A stretch of DNA of 64,000 bases from UBA5158 sp963692955 (GCA_963692955.1 OY843587.1:62001-126000), one strand, 5' to 3'. Positions 1-9,127 are shown, numbered from the stretch's first letter. Numbers and translations are program-made. The notes: generated by a model from the sequence alone, not told the origin.

Positions 1-706
1 AAGCGGCTTTCAGCATGCCGCAAGCTTGCAAACCAAAGAGGAGTTTATCACTCGCGATACATTCTCCATTCACTAAATAAGAAAGAGTAAACTGATTCAT
101 GATTTGATATTCAGCGTTTTGAGCAAGACTAAAAAAATCCGTGTAACCTTGAAAACGAATTTGCAAAGCCGGTGTCGCGCAATACACATCTTGATGATTG
201 TCATGCCATAATGTGTGGTATAAATAATGTAACGCATCCGCTTCGAAGTAAGTATCGCTATCAATAATAAATAAAGATAACTCATGTTTTTTCAATAAAT
301 CTTCTATACTGTTCGCGTCTAGATACCTCTGTTTTAACTCCGCCAAATTCAGCACCACACTATTCATCATCAGCTGCAATAATAAAGCGATAGAGTCGCG
401 TTTGCCGCCATGCTGATGTTTTACCAACAAATGAAAATTCATCGTCGCCTGCGTGTCTGTAGGCAGAGTAGAGTAGACGACATTATAAGTAGAGCAAGTT
501 TGGTATTCGAGCGTATCGCTAAGCCCCAATAATTTATGCAGGCTAGCAAGGCTGGCTGTTTGGAATCCATCGACAATGAAAACGAGATGGATAGCTAAAC
601 CCGCGTTCATGCTTTTAAAAGCAGAGATAGTTTGTAGCAGTTCAGCTTCTTTTTCTTGATAGACAGGAATGAGGACGATGATATTGTAATTAAGGATATC
701 TAGCAT
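1..706 (-). CDS. Chitin-synthase-like family 2 glycosyltransferase (partial)
   Basis: The reading frame is open from ATG at 706 to the left edge, giving 235 residues with no stop, so the C-terminus lies outside the window. It begins with a GT2-type nucleotide-binding strand (IIVLIPVYQEKEAE, residues 9-22). A GGKRDS motif (100-105) and a DSDT motif (149-152) follow, in the order and spacing seen in processive GT2 enzymes of the chitin and hyaluronan synthase type. QNAEY near 196-200 resembles the QxxEY stretch of chitin synthases. The catalytic acid, QxxRW motif and membrane segments, if present, are beyond the edge. It is divergent from the PNGase A-like gene and lies near a NodB-type deacetylase and an ABC exporter. 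Membership in GT2 is fairly secure; chitin specificity is inferred. Confidence 0.6.
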   Translation of the reverse strand, partial: MLDILNYNIIVLIPVYQEKEAELLQTISAFKSMNAGLAIHLVFIVDGFQTASLASLHKLLGLSDTLEYQTCSTYNVVYSTLPTDTQATMNFHLLVKHQHGGKRDSIALLLQLMMNSVVLNLAELKQRYLDANSIEDLLKKHELSLFIIDSDTYFEADALHYLYHTLWHDNHQDVYCATPALQIRFQGYTDFFSLAQNAEYQIMNQFTLSYLVNGECIASDKLLFGLQACGMLKAA

Positions 707-849
707 AGGTTATCTCAGCTCCATCGACGTTCAAAAATCCATTTTTTATTGACGCCTAATCTAACGTGGGATAGCTTGTTAAAGCATAATTGATTTTTGT
801 TGTCAGGCATACTTTTCTTGGCGCCAAGAAATCTATGACAAGGAAAACT

Positions 850-2520
850 ATGACAATTCCAAGTAAAAAAACCCAGGCTTTGAGTACGCTCGCGGCTATT
901 TTGCTGAGTGGTACTACGTGGGCTACGCCCTCTACCGCAACGTTGCCAGCTGCTCCGCAAAGCCAAACCATTTTGAGTTTACCCACGACCGGCGCGCCGA
1001 TTCAACGCCCTACTACTAAAGCGTGTACCGTCAATATCACGAAAAATTTCCCGTTTGATACGTTTGGAAAAATAAGTGAGCAAAGCTATCGAGCGCCGAA
1101 AGATTGTCCCGGTCCCTGGGCTAAAGTCGTGTTGGAAATGAATGGCACGATTGACGGGGCGCAATATGATCGCTTTGGATTTATTCATTTAGGGCAAGTG
1201 GAATTATTACGTTTTACCACGCCGGAACCACCGCATCATGCCATTAATTGGCATGTGGAAAAAGACGTGACGCAATATAGCAGTTTATTCGCTAACGAAA
1301 ATTCCCAAACTTTCACGGTGCAATTGGATAACGCTATCAGTGCGAAACTCAACGGCGTTTACCGCATTACGGCCAATTTGACTTTTTACCAAGCCAGTAA
1401 AAAATTTTCCGCCGCACCACAACCCAATATCATTAAAGCACTGTCGACTGGCGATCAGCACCAACCGTATTTTAGTTTAGTGTCGCCAACGGTTGTGGCG
1501 GCGGTCAGTAATTTAGATTTACCGACTAACATTACGCATGCTTATTTAGAAATTTACGCGACACCGCATGACGCCGAAGAATTTTGGTATTTACCTGGCG
1601 GTAACGCCGCGTCCTACCGCGAAATCCAAGTCTATATCGATGGCAGGCTTGCCGGGATCGCGTGGCCTTTTCCTTATATTTATACCGGTGGTTTCAATCC
1701 GCATTATTGGACCCCCATCACGGCCATCGACGCGCTGAATATTCCGCCTTATATTGTCGATATCACGCCGTTCGCCGCGTTGTTAAATCAGTCTAGCGGC
1801 GGCCATAATACGCATAGTCTTAGCATTAAACTCAACGTGACGCCCAGTAACTGGCTGATTGACGCTAATTTATTTTTAGAAACTGATACAGTGGCGCAGA
1901 CGATACAGGGACGCTTGACAGATTATCACGTCGCGGATGCGGCCAGCGTTGCAAATTTGCCGAATGCTTCTTATCTGAAAGATTATAAAAACAAAAAAAT
2001 AACGCGTTCGTTAATATTTAGTGGCTTAGTAAAAACATCCACAGGCACAGTAAAAACCACTATCGAACAGACATTTTCATTAAGCAATGAATTTTCCAAG
2101 CCAGCAGGGAAAGAAGATGTAGTAAAACACTTAATGACTCAACATGTCACCACCAAGACGATGACCAAGCACGGTCAAGAAAATACAATCACCGCCCAGC
2201 AAACAGATTATACGTTTCTCTTATCGCCCAGTATCGACAATATGAATTCACCACTGCCGGCGCCATTTGTCATAGCTCAAACTTTACAAAACACCACGCG
2301 CACAATGCGTAACGGCGTGTTAAGTTCTGCGAGTAATCTATCACAAAAGGTAAGCAGTGCGAATAATTCGCTGCTACTTCATGGTGACCCGCAAAATAAT
2401 TACGTTGTAAACGCAAATTCAATCTATCAAGATTCGACGCATAACTGTTTTACTCAACATTTAGCAGCCGCGCAAAACAAGCTGACGGTCGCCGTCACGC
2501 AAGAAAAACCTTGTCATTAA
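850..2520 (+). CDS. Secreted PNGase A-like peptide N-glycanase (DUF/PF12222 type)
   Basis: This is a 556-residue protein. ATG 850 is preferred because AAGGA (840-844) sits five bases upstream; in-frame ATG 835 and TTG 790 have poorer ribosome sites. The N-terminus is a Sec signal peptide (TLAAILLSGTTWA) followed by a Thr/Pro-rich stretch. The body resembles the peptide-N4-(N-acetyl-beta-glucosaminyl)asparagine amidase A family: a CPGPW segment near residue 95, the YDRFG strand, VELLRFTTPEP, a conserved glycine/tyrosine-rich stretch around IYTGGFNPHYW, and two beta-sandwich-like halves. The family is best known from plants and fungi and cleaves N-glycans from glycoproteins. A secreted bacterial member suggests action on host or environmental glycoproteins. 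It ends two bases before the convergent deacetylase. The family call is good; activity is unproven. Confidence 0.75.
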   Translation: MTIPSKKTQALSTLAAILLSGTTWATPSTATLPAAPQSQTILSLPTTGAPIQRPTTKACTVNITKNFPFDTFGKISEQSYRAPKDCPGPWAKVVLEMNGTIDGAQYDRFGFIHLGQVELLRFTTPEPPHHAINWHVEKDVTQYSSLFANENSQTFTVQLDNAISAKLNGVYRITANLTFYQASKKFSAAPQPNIIKALSTGDQHQPYFSLVSPTVVAAVSNLDLPTNITHAYLEIYATPHDAEEFWYLPGGNAASYREIQVYIDGRLAGIAWPFPYIYTGGFNPHYWTPITAIDALNIPPYIVDITPFAALLNQSSGGHNTHSLSIKLNVTPSNWLIDANLFLETDTVAQTIQGRLTDYHVADAASVANLPNASYLKDYKNKKITRSLIFSGLVKTSTGTVKTTIEQTFSLSNEFSKPAGKEDVVKHLMTQHVTTKTMTKHGQENTITAQQTDYTFLLSPSIDNMNSPLPAPFVIAQTLQNTTRTMRNGVLSSASNLSQKVSSANNSLLLHGDPQNNYVVNANSIYQDSTHNCFTQHLAAAQNKLTVAVTQEKPCH

Positions 2521-2522
2521 TT

Positions 2523-3371
2523 TTAAGCCGAGAACGAACAATACTTTTCCGAGTAGCGCTGGATAAAATTCGCGGTTTTTTCCTGCAACTTTTTAGTTAA
2601 TTTTATGTGCCGCGCCGCGCATAATTGCCCGAGGAAACCATAATTTTCATTGCCCAAAACGCCGGGGTTTAGTTGGTAAATTTCATCGCTTAACGCTTCA
2701 TTTAGCGAAATAAATTTAACCCCGGCCTGCCGCAAGGCGGATAAAATATCCGCTAGCAAATAAGCGTTAAATAACGTTTCATGCAACAGTAAAATATGCT
2801 TTATATTTCTATCAAATAAAAGTTTGGCATAGCCGCAAGCTAGATCCAGTGATTCCAAAGCATGTTTTATGAGATTATTTTTCAATAACTTTAAGCCGGC
2901 TTGGTCATTATACAAAATACAATGAGTAAAAGTGTTGTTCCACCGATATTCTTCAATGTAAATCGTGGCGGGCACGATTTGATATTGTTGTGAAAATAAA
3001 TACTCACGCACGGCAAGCCTTTTTTGCTGGGAATCGCCTTCATCCAGAAAAGGATAGCGAAAATATTTTTTATCTTGATGAGGAAATTCTGTTAATAAAA
3101 CCATATTTCTTTCTATATCGTTTATATAATCTAACGCCATCACTTCAGAAAGATTAAGATGCGAGTAAGTATGATTTGCTAAAAAATGCCCTGCGTGTAT
3201 CCATTCATTGAGAATATTTCTATAAGCCGGATCTAGCTGCGACGTGAGCCCGTTGGTAAAGCCATAAACTCCTTGAATTTGATAGTTATCTAATGTAGTT
3301 ATGATATGACTGATAGCCGCTAGATTCACGCCCGGTAAATCATCGAAGGTCAGCGCGACTTCGATAGGCAT
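2523..3371 (-). CDS. Polysaccharide deacetylase (NodB/CE4 family)
   Basis: A 282-residue protein with the CE4 metal-dependent deacetylase motifs: TFDD near residue 8, NHTYSH near 66 (the H-x3-H zinc site), RYPF near 105, and LLLHE near 194, which supplies the late-motif histidine. There is no signal peptide, so it probably acts in the cytoplasm or at the inner membrane face. The family removes N-acetyl groups from chitooligosaccharides, peptidoglycan or other GlcNAc polymers, or N-formyl groups from lipid-linked sugars. Its start codon overlaps the stop of the upstream ABC transporter (TAATG at 3369-3373), so the two are translationally coupled. A chitin-synthase-like GT2 lies 1.8 kb away on the same strand. 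Substrate unknown. Confidence 0.85.
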   Translation of the reverse strand: MPIEVALTFDDLPGVNLAAISHIITTLDNYQIQGVYGFTNGLTSQLDPAYRNILNEWIHAGHFLANHTYSHLNLSEVMALDYINDIERNMVLLTEFPHQDKKYFRYPFLDEGDSQQKRLAVREYLFSQQYQIVPATIYIEEYRWNNTFTHCILYNDQAGLKLLKNNLIKHALESLDLACGYAKLLFDRNIKHILLLHETLFNAYLLADILSALRQAGVKFISLNEALSDEIYQLNPGVLGNENYGFLGQLCAARHIKLTKKLQEKTANFIQRYSEKYCSFSA

Positions 3372-5602
3372 TATTCATTATCCCCGTCATTGGTTCTAGC
3401 TAAAATTTCTTTTTCGACTTTATCTTTCAGAATGGGATATTCTTTTAAAAGATTTAGGAAATCCGCTTGCGAGAGCGTCAAACAAATGCAAGGCGTCAGT
3501 GCTTGCACTGACGCGGTGCGCGGAATATTTTTAAATAAGGCGATCTCCCCGAAATAATCTCCATCCGCTAAAGCCGTAACGCGACTGGCGCTCAACTCCG
3601 GCGCTTGATCTTTTAACGCGGCTAGAGTCGATAGGGTGCTGGTGGCTAAATCCGCCTTTTGATTTTTTAACACGGCTACTTTGCCGTGCGCTAAAATATA
3701 GAATTGATCGCCTTTATCGCCTTCGGAGATGATAATTTGATTTTCCGCGTAGGTAACCGTTTTAAACAGCGGCGTTATTTTATTTAAAAGCTCTTCTGAA
3801 AAGTCTTTAAATAATAGTATGGCTTGTAATCTTGAAGCGGACACGGCGACATTATTTTTATCATCATTGAAAATAAATCCATGCTGCTTGTCCCAGAGTT
3901 CTTTATAAAATCCATTTTGACTTAGCAACGCTTTATGCGTGCCTTGTTCGATAATTTGTTTGTTTCTCATCACGAAAATACAATCTGCGTCGGTAACTAA
4001 ATCTAAGCGGTGGGTTACCGCGACGCTGGTACATTCTTTGCAAATTCGTTCTAGCGTCGCGTTGATAGAATATTCCGTCGCGGGATCGAGCGCGGAAGTG
4101 GGTTCATCCAACAAGAGTATCGACGGCTTGCGGATTATTGCTCTAGCGATAGCGATACGTTGCCGTTGGCCGATGGAAAAACCCACGCCTCGTTCACCTA
4201 AAATCGTATCGTAACCTTCCGCTTTGGCGGCGATGACATCGTGAATTTCAGCCGACTTCGCCGCCGCTTCTATTTCTGCTTGGGTGGCGTCTAATTTTCC
4301 TAATTTTATATTTTCCCGCACCGACATGCTGAATAATAATGGCTCTTGAGAAATAAAACCAATCGTTTGATTTAAGGAATCTATCGGTATATCCAACAAA
4401 TTTTTTCCGTCTAGTGTGATGGTGCCACTACTGGGATCATAAAATCGCAATAGTAAATTTAACACCGTACTTTTTCCCGAGCCGCTTGGGCCTACGAAAG
4501 CGACGAACTTATTATGCGGAATGGTAAAATTGATATCTTGAACGATTATATCGGCGGCGTTATAGCTGAAGGTGACGTTTTCAAATTTTATTCCTTCCGA
4601 GAAAACAGCGGGCGCTACGGCTGGCGGTGGTAGTTGGGATTGTGGCGTTATATCTAAAAATTCACGCAAGCGCCGCATGCTGACGACGCTTTGGTTGATC
4701 GTTGAAAGACTGTAATTTAATCCGGTTAAATTATAAATTAGCGTATTAAACAACGCATAAAACGCCACTAACGCGGCGACGGTAATTATTTTTGTGTAAA
4801 CCATATAGACGGTGATTGTCAGTACGACGATTTGTAAAAATACCGGAATATTCTGCGCCGAACGCTGCATGAGATTATTTAGAAAGTTAACTTTAAAAAT
4901 CGCTTTGCCCAGCGACATGTTGTAAGCGACAAAAAATCGTTTGAAATGATCAAATAATCCAAACGCTCTAATCACGACTTGCATCGCGATATTTTCTTGC
5001 GTGATCGCTAAGGTGTCGCCTTCTTCTTTCATTCTTTGATAAATTTCTTTTTCTAAGGGATGAGAAAGAATATATGGCGCTATAAAAAGTAGCGGCGTGA
5101 ATAGCAAAGTGATAGCGGTGAGCTTCCAATCGATGAAAGATAAGAATGTCACATTTATGATAAGACTCAATATCGGAGAGATGATGCCAGAGGGCAGTAG
5201 TGAAATCGCGCCACCGATCGTATTAACATCAGTCGAAAAATAAATTAATATTTGCCCCAATTTAGTGCGTGAATAATATGACATGGGCAATTTTGAAAGA
5301 TACTGAAAAAGTTGCATGCGGATGTCTTTCACCACACCCGTCAAAAGACGCAAGTATAAATAGTCACGACCCACGCCGATAATAATGACAGCGATACAAC
5401 CAAGCACGAGAAAACTCAGCAGCGGCACTAAGAATGATTTGTCGTTTTGGTTCAACGCGTCAATAATTAATTTAAAACTAAAACCTAAAAAAGAATAAAA
5501 TAATGTTTCGAGAAAAATGATAAAGAACACGACTGCGAAAATCTTACGGTAGGGCCGAAAATAGTGATTCAGAAACTCCACGAAGAGCTTGGTTTTTGAC
5601 AT
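3371..5602 (-). CDS. ABC exporter (MsbA-like) fused to a C-terminal cyclic-nucleotide-binding domain
   Basis: 743 residues. Six membrane helices occupy roughly 20-300, followed by a type I exporter ATPase with Walker A GPSGSGKS (371-378), Q-loop SQEP (418-421), Walker B ILLLDE (495-500) and H-loop His531. The signature is FSIGQ (475-479) rather than the usual LSGGQ, so the second and third positions depart from consensus. Residues 595-735 form an added cNMP-binding/Crp-like domain with FGEIAL (684-689) and RTASV (695-699), the phosphate-binding cassette hallmark. Half-transporter architecture implies a homodimer. The extra domain suggests gating by a cyclic nucleotide or another anion. It is the first gene of a coupled pair with the deacetylase, so it may export or flip the same glycan. 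Substrate is inferred only. Confidence 0.85.
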   Translation of the reverse strand: MSKTKLFVEFLNHYFRPYRKIFAVVFFIIFLETLFYSFLGFSFKLIIDALNQNDKSFLVPLLSFLVLGCIAVIIIGVGRDYLYLRLLTGVVKDIRMQLFQYLSKLPMSYYSRTKLGQILIYFSTDVNTIGGAISLLPSGIISPILSLIINVTFLSFIDWKLTAITLLFTPLLFIAPYILSHPLEKEIYQRMKEEGDTLAITQENIAMQVVIRAFGLFDHFKRFFVAYNMSLGKAIFKVNFLNNLMQRSAQNIPVFLQIVVLTITVYMVYTKIITVAALVAFYALFNTLIYNLTGLNYSLSTINQSVVSMRRLREFLDITPQSQLPPPAVAPAVFSEGIKFENVTFSYNAADIIVQDINFTIPHNKFVAFVGPSGSGKSTVLNLLLRFYDPSSGTITLDGKNLLDIPIDSLNQTIGFISQEPLLFSMSVRENIKLGKLDATQAEIEAAAKSAEIHDVIAAKAEGYDTILGERGVGFSIGQRQRIAIARAIIRKPSILLLDEPTSALDPATEYSINATLERICKECTSVAVTHRLDLVTDADCIFVMRNKQIIEQGTHKALLSQNGFYKELWDKQHGFIFNDDKNNVAVSASRLQAILLFKDFSEELLNKITPLFKTVTYAENQIIISEGDKGDQFYILAHGKVAVLKNQKADLATSTLSTLAALKDQAPELSASRVTALADGDYFGEIALFKNIPRTASVQALTPCICLTLSQADFLNLLKEYPILKDKVEKEILARTNDGDNE

Positions 5603-5935
5603 TTCTTTTTTAGTCTCCTGAAAACTTGCGCCACTATGCCCTAAAGTTGCGTACGCTTGCGGATTAAGCTAAAAAATTAGTCGCTATACTCGCATTTATC
5701 ACGAGTGCGGAATCATATATTTAAAGATAATCTTAAAAGATGTGAAAAGCCAGAATCCAGATTAACTCTTGGCAGCATTAGCCTTAAAAGTCGCCTTTTT
5801 TAAGTTCTAAATGAACTACAATTAAGCCGAGAAATCCCACTTAGAACAATAGTTTAGACAGTTTTTAACCAATCTGGCCTAAAATGTTATAATTACATAT
5901 AGAACCGTCTAAGTTCCATGCCTGAGGACATTACA
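5603..5935. other. Divergent intergenic region
   Basis: About 330 bases separate the minus-strand ABC gene from the plus-strand NADAR gene. No coding sequence or RNA gene is apparent. It holds a clear -10 hexamer for the NADAR gene (listed separately). A small hairpin (ACTCG/CGAGT near 5688-5706) has no obvious role. Confidence 0.5.
5864..5893 (+). promoter_or_regulatory. Putative sigma-70 promoter of the NADAR gene
   Basis: A perfect -10 TATAAT lies at 5888-5893. A weak -35 TTTAAC at 5864-5869 is 18 bases upstream. Transcription would start near 5900, leaving a leader of about 36 bases before the SD and ATG 5936. Confidence 0.55.
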
Positions 5936-7843
5936 ATGCCGGAGATTAAAGTTCTAGATGGCCTAGAAGTCGTTGCTTTCGATGATGACAGCCAAGATTG
6001 GGGAATTTTATCCAACTCCGCGCTGACTCCAATTACTGTCGACACTAATGATTTCGGCACGCAAGTTTTTCCTTCGGTAGAACACTATCTTCAATTCATG
6101 TACGGCCCGACTAATAAAAAATTACTAGAAGCCATTCAAAAAGCACCCACTGCCGAATTAGCGGTGATAGAAAGAAAACGCAGTGTGACCGAAAGCGGGA
6201 AAAATGCAGAGCACTTAGAGTTCGGATGGAAATTTAACCTCATAAGATGCTTGCAATATGCAATTTACATAAAGGCTTCTCAACATCCAAAATTCCATGC
6301 GGCTTTAGAAGCTTCTAAAAATGCATGTGTGGTTTATGACACTGGCAAACGCGCGCCTGATCTACAAAATGGTATTCTTGGAATTATGACTGGCGGTGAG
6401 GTCGATTTTCTTGCTGGGGGCAATCTCTTAGGTGTCGTTTTAATGCAAGAGCGGGCGCGAATTTATCAAAGACAAAGAGTAAGTAATGGACCTGCTTTGA
6501 CAAACAGCGCGATCGAAAAGGAAAACCAGGACATTCTGGCAGTACCTTTCACTATGTGGGCAGCTGTTAGAAAAATATTAACCGGAAAATACCCTGACAA
6601 AAATCTGAGTGACGTGCTTGAAAGTATAGTTAAGCCTGACAATAAACCCCCGGGCGGCGCGGCAGCTCCTCTTCCAAACAATGCTCATCATGGCGTTATT
6701 TCTTCTCAAGCAGATCTAGATAAGGCTCTAGTCACCGCAGCGGAACCAGCGGAAATCACTAAATATCTTTTTAGTAATCCGTTGACATTGTTTAATGAAA
6801 TGAATTCACCGCTGGTGACTGTTTTGAATAATGCAGCGCTTGAAAGTAAAAAGCCGCAAACACCTGAGACGGCAAAAAATATTGAAAATCTGTTAACAGT
6901 GGCCAAAGAGATTTTTAACTTTATAAATAATTGTGATGAGAAATACAAAGCAATAATTCTAACCACAAAAGCCGGAGCTGATGCAGCGACAACGTTACAT
7001 AAGCTGGTAGAATATGGCAGTGATGCAACGCTTACTCCCGCATTACGATCTACCTTTCAAATCATGATAAAACCAATTATTGAATCAGTTAATTTCGCAG
7101 CTCTCAACAAGCCAAATAAAGCTGGTGCTACCGTACTTTCGCAAATTCTCAAGAATGCATTTCCGCTGGTAAATCCGCCTGCTCCCCCCGCAGATCTTAG
7201 TATGCAAACGGCGTTTCAGGAAATGCTAAAAATATTAATCGCTAAAGAATTTAAATTCGATGCGGAGGCCTATAAACATATCGAGGATTATGCAAATTTA
7301 TCTGGACAACCGGTGGCGTGGTTTCCTAAAAAGCCTTTAATTCCAATTACGCCTGCGCCCTCAGGTACGCCGGCCAATGCACCTCCCGATACTTCCAAAC
7401 CTCAGCCTGTCAACACCGCAGCGCCCACCAGCACACTCAGCATGCAAACCAGTGCATTTGATAATTCCCGCACGGGCGTTTTTAATGAACCAGCAAAAGT
7501 TCAAAAAATTCTTACTCGACTAAATTCAATTTGGCCTGATCAACAGTGGCAAGAAAAATCTAGAACGCCAACTAGCGTAACTATTGCAGATGTCCAAAAT
7601 AATAGTTTCACTATTGAAAAAGATAGCATTAAAACATCGGCCAATAACGTTGAAACTTTCAAGGCCATGTTGGTCTCATTTCAGGTGCTAAATCAACACC
7701 CGCCAAAAATTTCTATCACGGATGCAGGTTTGAAACCTGCCTGGGAACAAGCTTGCCGGGAATTAAATATTAAAGCGCAAATTGAAATAACCCCGAAGAA
7801 AGATCCGGAGCCGGAAGAAAGTCCTAGCATGCGTCCACGTTGA
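5936..7843 (+). CDS. NADAR-domain (YbiA-like) protein with long C-terminal extension
   Basis: ATG 5936 is chosen over ATG 5918 because TGAGGA (5923-5928) is spaced seven bases from it; the product is 635 residues. The first ~165 residues match the NADAR/YbiA fold: an early WG/LSN segment, PSVEHYLQF with the conserved Glu, KFNLIRCLQYAIY, HPKFHAAL, and a GGNLLGVVLMQERA helix. Known NADAR proteins are N-glycosidases acting on riboflavin intermediates or on ADP-ribose-linked substrates. The remaining ~470 residues are unlike YbiA (about 160 residues in total). They comprise an alpha-helical region, two Pro/Ala/Thr-rich linkers (around 440-480) and a small predicted alpha/beta C-terminal module with a WPDQQWQ segment. 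No signal peptide. The size and linkers fit a multidomain effector, but secretion is inference. Confidence 0.75.
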   Translation: MPEIKVLDGLEVVAFDDDSQDWGILSNSALTPITVDTNDFGTQVFPSVEHYLQFMYGPTNKKLLEAIQKAPTAELAVIERKRSVTESGKNAEHLEFGWKFNLIRCLQYAIYIKASQHPKFHAALEASKNACVVYDTGKRAPDLQNGILGIMTGGEVDFLAGGNLLGVVLMQERARIYQRQRVSNGPALTNSAIEKENQDILAVPFTMWAAVRKILTGKYPDKNLSDVLESIVKPDNKPPGGAAAPLPNNAHHGVISSQADLDKALVTAAEPAEITKYLFSNPLTLFNEMNSPLVTVLNNAALESKKPQTPETAKNIENLLTVAKEIFNFINNCDEKYKAIILTTKAGADAATTLHKLVEYGSDATLTPALRSTFQIMIKPIIESVNFAALNKPNKAGATVLSQILKNAFPLVNPPAPPADLSMQTAFQEMLKILIAKEFKFDAEAYKHIEDYANLSGQPVAWFPKKPLIPITPAPSGTPANAPPDTSKPQPVNTAAPTSTLSMQTSAFDNSRTGVFNEPAKVQKILTRLNSIWPDQQWQEKSRTPTSVTIADVQNNSFTIEKDSIKTSANNVETFKAMLVSFQVLNQHPPKISITDAGLKPAWEQACRELNIKAQIEITPKKDPEPEESPSMRPR

Positions 7844-8304
7844 GTTTGTGGTGATGAGATGTTTTCTGCTAATTTTTTGCAAAAGGCCTGTGGGTGCCGA
7901 GAGGGTTTTGCAAAGACGCCGTGAATACATCCCTGTAGGCTCAGAAAAATCATCCATGATTTTTATGCTTTGCAAAACCCTCTCTTCACCCACAGCCCTT
8001 ACTCGGAGACTGCTGGAATTGCAAATATATCTCTAAAAAAAACTCCAGTTTCAAATATAAATCATTCTGTCTTCTTTGGGAGCAGATCATCAAACTCGCG
8101 AATGAATTAAGACCCAATCCGCCGATTGCTAACCTCGCCTCTCCTCATGTAAACTTCATCTAAAAAAAGCTATCCTATTCTCCTGCAGTCGTGCTATTTT
8201 TCTTAAAGAACCTTTCCATCCCTTATAGCTTCAAGGGCTAGCTGTAGATGTAGATTCACGGTTGATTTACCTTTCTAACAATTAAATGTTTCAAGGAAGA
8301 AACT
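7844..8304. other. Intergenic region with structured inverted repeat
   Basis: There are 461 bases without a convincing gene. Short ORFs here run through the inverted repeat at 7885-7998 and look like artefacts of it. From 8000 to 8292 the sequence is AT-rich with no recognised RNA. AAGGAAG at 8294-8300 is the ribosome site of the following outer-membrane protein gene. Confidence 0.5.
7885..7998. repeat. Long inverted repeat with two nested hairpins (REP/MITE-like element)
   Basis: Arms of 31 bases at 7885-7915 and 7968-7998 pair at 28 of 31 positions. Between them lie a TACA/TGTA stem (7926-7937) and a perfect 9-bp palindrome AAAAATCAT-cc-ATGATTTTT (7945-7964). The whole would fold as a branched structure on either strand. 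There is no transposase in the window and no flanking target duplication was recognised. The compact architecture suggests a dispersed non-autonomous element; copy number cannot be judged from one window. It could also act as a bidirectional terminator for the NADAR gene. Confidence 0.75.
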
Positions 8305-9127
8305 ATGAGAATGAAGAAGGGACTTTTTCTACATTTTCTTGTGCTTGGGAGTTAGCAAGACCGCGTTTGCTTTGGGTCTTGGATTCTTCTCAGACAATAT
8401 CCCTGTCAATTTTGAAATTATAGGCGGTCTCGGCGGCGCGCAAGTAAATGCAGGTAATAGTGAGCTAGGAGTCACGCAAAGCGAAACAGATAAACTCGTG
8501 CAAACTAATACGAATGCTTGGAATTCTTGGATTGGTCAGGTTGGTCTAGGATTTATTTATTATTTTGGTAGCCCTCTAAGATACTCTGAGCAAATTCAAT
8601 GGTTTCCTTCTTTAGAACCTGAATTGAATCTCAAACAATTGAGTAATAATAATATCACAGGGAATGTCTGGCGCTTCAATAGTCCCGCTTTTAATGATCT
8701 TACGTTTAATACTTCTCTTAGCAGCACACGTTTAATGGCAGATGCGGCATTAACGATCGCGTCCTATAAGCAGTTTTCTATTTATGCGATCGGTGGCATC
8801 GGCAACGCCTGGAACAGACTGGATTATAGTGACATTGACAATGCTGGCAGCGGGTCAGGTGACGCCGGTGGCTCTTGTCCCGATCAGCGCTTGCGCTTAG
8901 ATCAGCATACGAGTACGAATTTTGCTTGGGAGACAGGCGTTGGTTTGACTTATGCTATCAATCAGCGGATTGGAATTTCTATAGAATACCAGTATGTAAA
9001 TTTAGGTAATCCCACCACTTCTGCAACTGGGGATACTGGAACTATCACAAAACCAGTGATAGTGGCGGCTCAATTTAATAACTTAACATCGCAAACAGTG
9101 CTAGCTGGTTTACATATAGCTCTTTAG
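8305..9127 (+). pseudogene. Outer-membrane beta-barrel protein, frameshifted in the signal peptide
   Basis: A good SD (AAGGAAG, 8294-8300) precedes ATG 8305, but that frame stops after 16 codons at TAG 8353. The rest of the protein continues in the next frame to 9127. Removing one T from the five-T run at 8324-8328 would join them and give a clean 22-residue signal peptide ending KTAFA, then a mature protein of about 250 residues. The mature part is rich in alternating polar/aromatic strands (IGGLGGAQVN, WIGQVGLGFIYYFG, FSIYAIGGIGNAW, WETGVGLTYAIN, ISIEYQYV), typical of 8-stranded opacity/OmpA-like barrels. A TTG start at 8339 would lack a signal peptide. It may be a real mutation, a slippage site or an assembly error. 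Confidence 0.7.

Noticed and set aside
7848..8036. Short ORFs on both strands across the inverted repeat
   Set aside because: They follow the repeat sequence and lack convincing ribosome sites; explained by the repeat itself.
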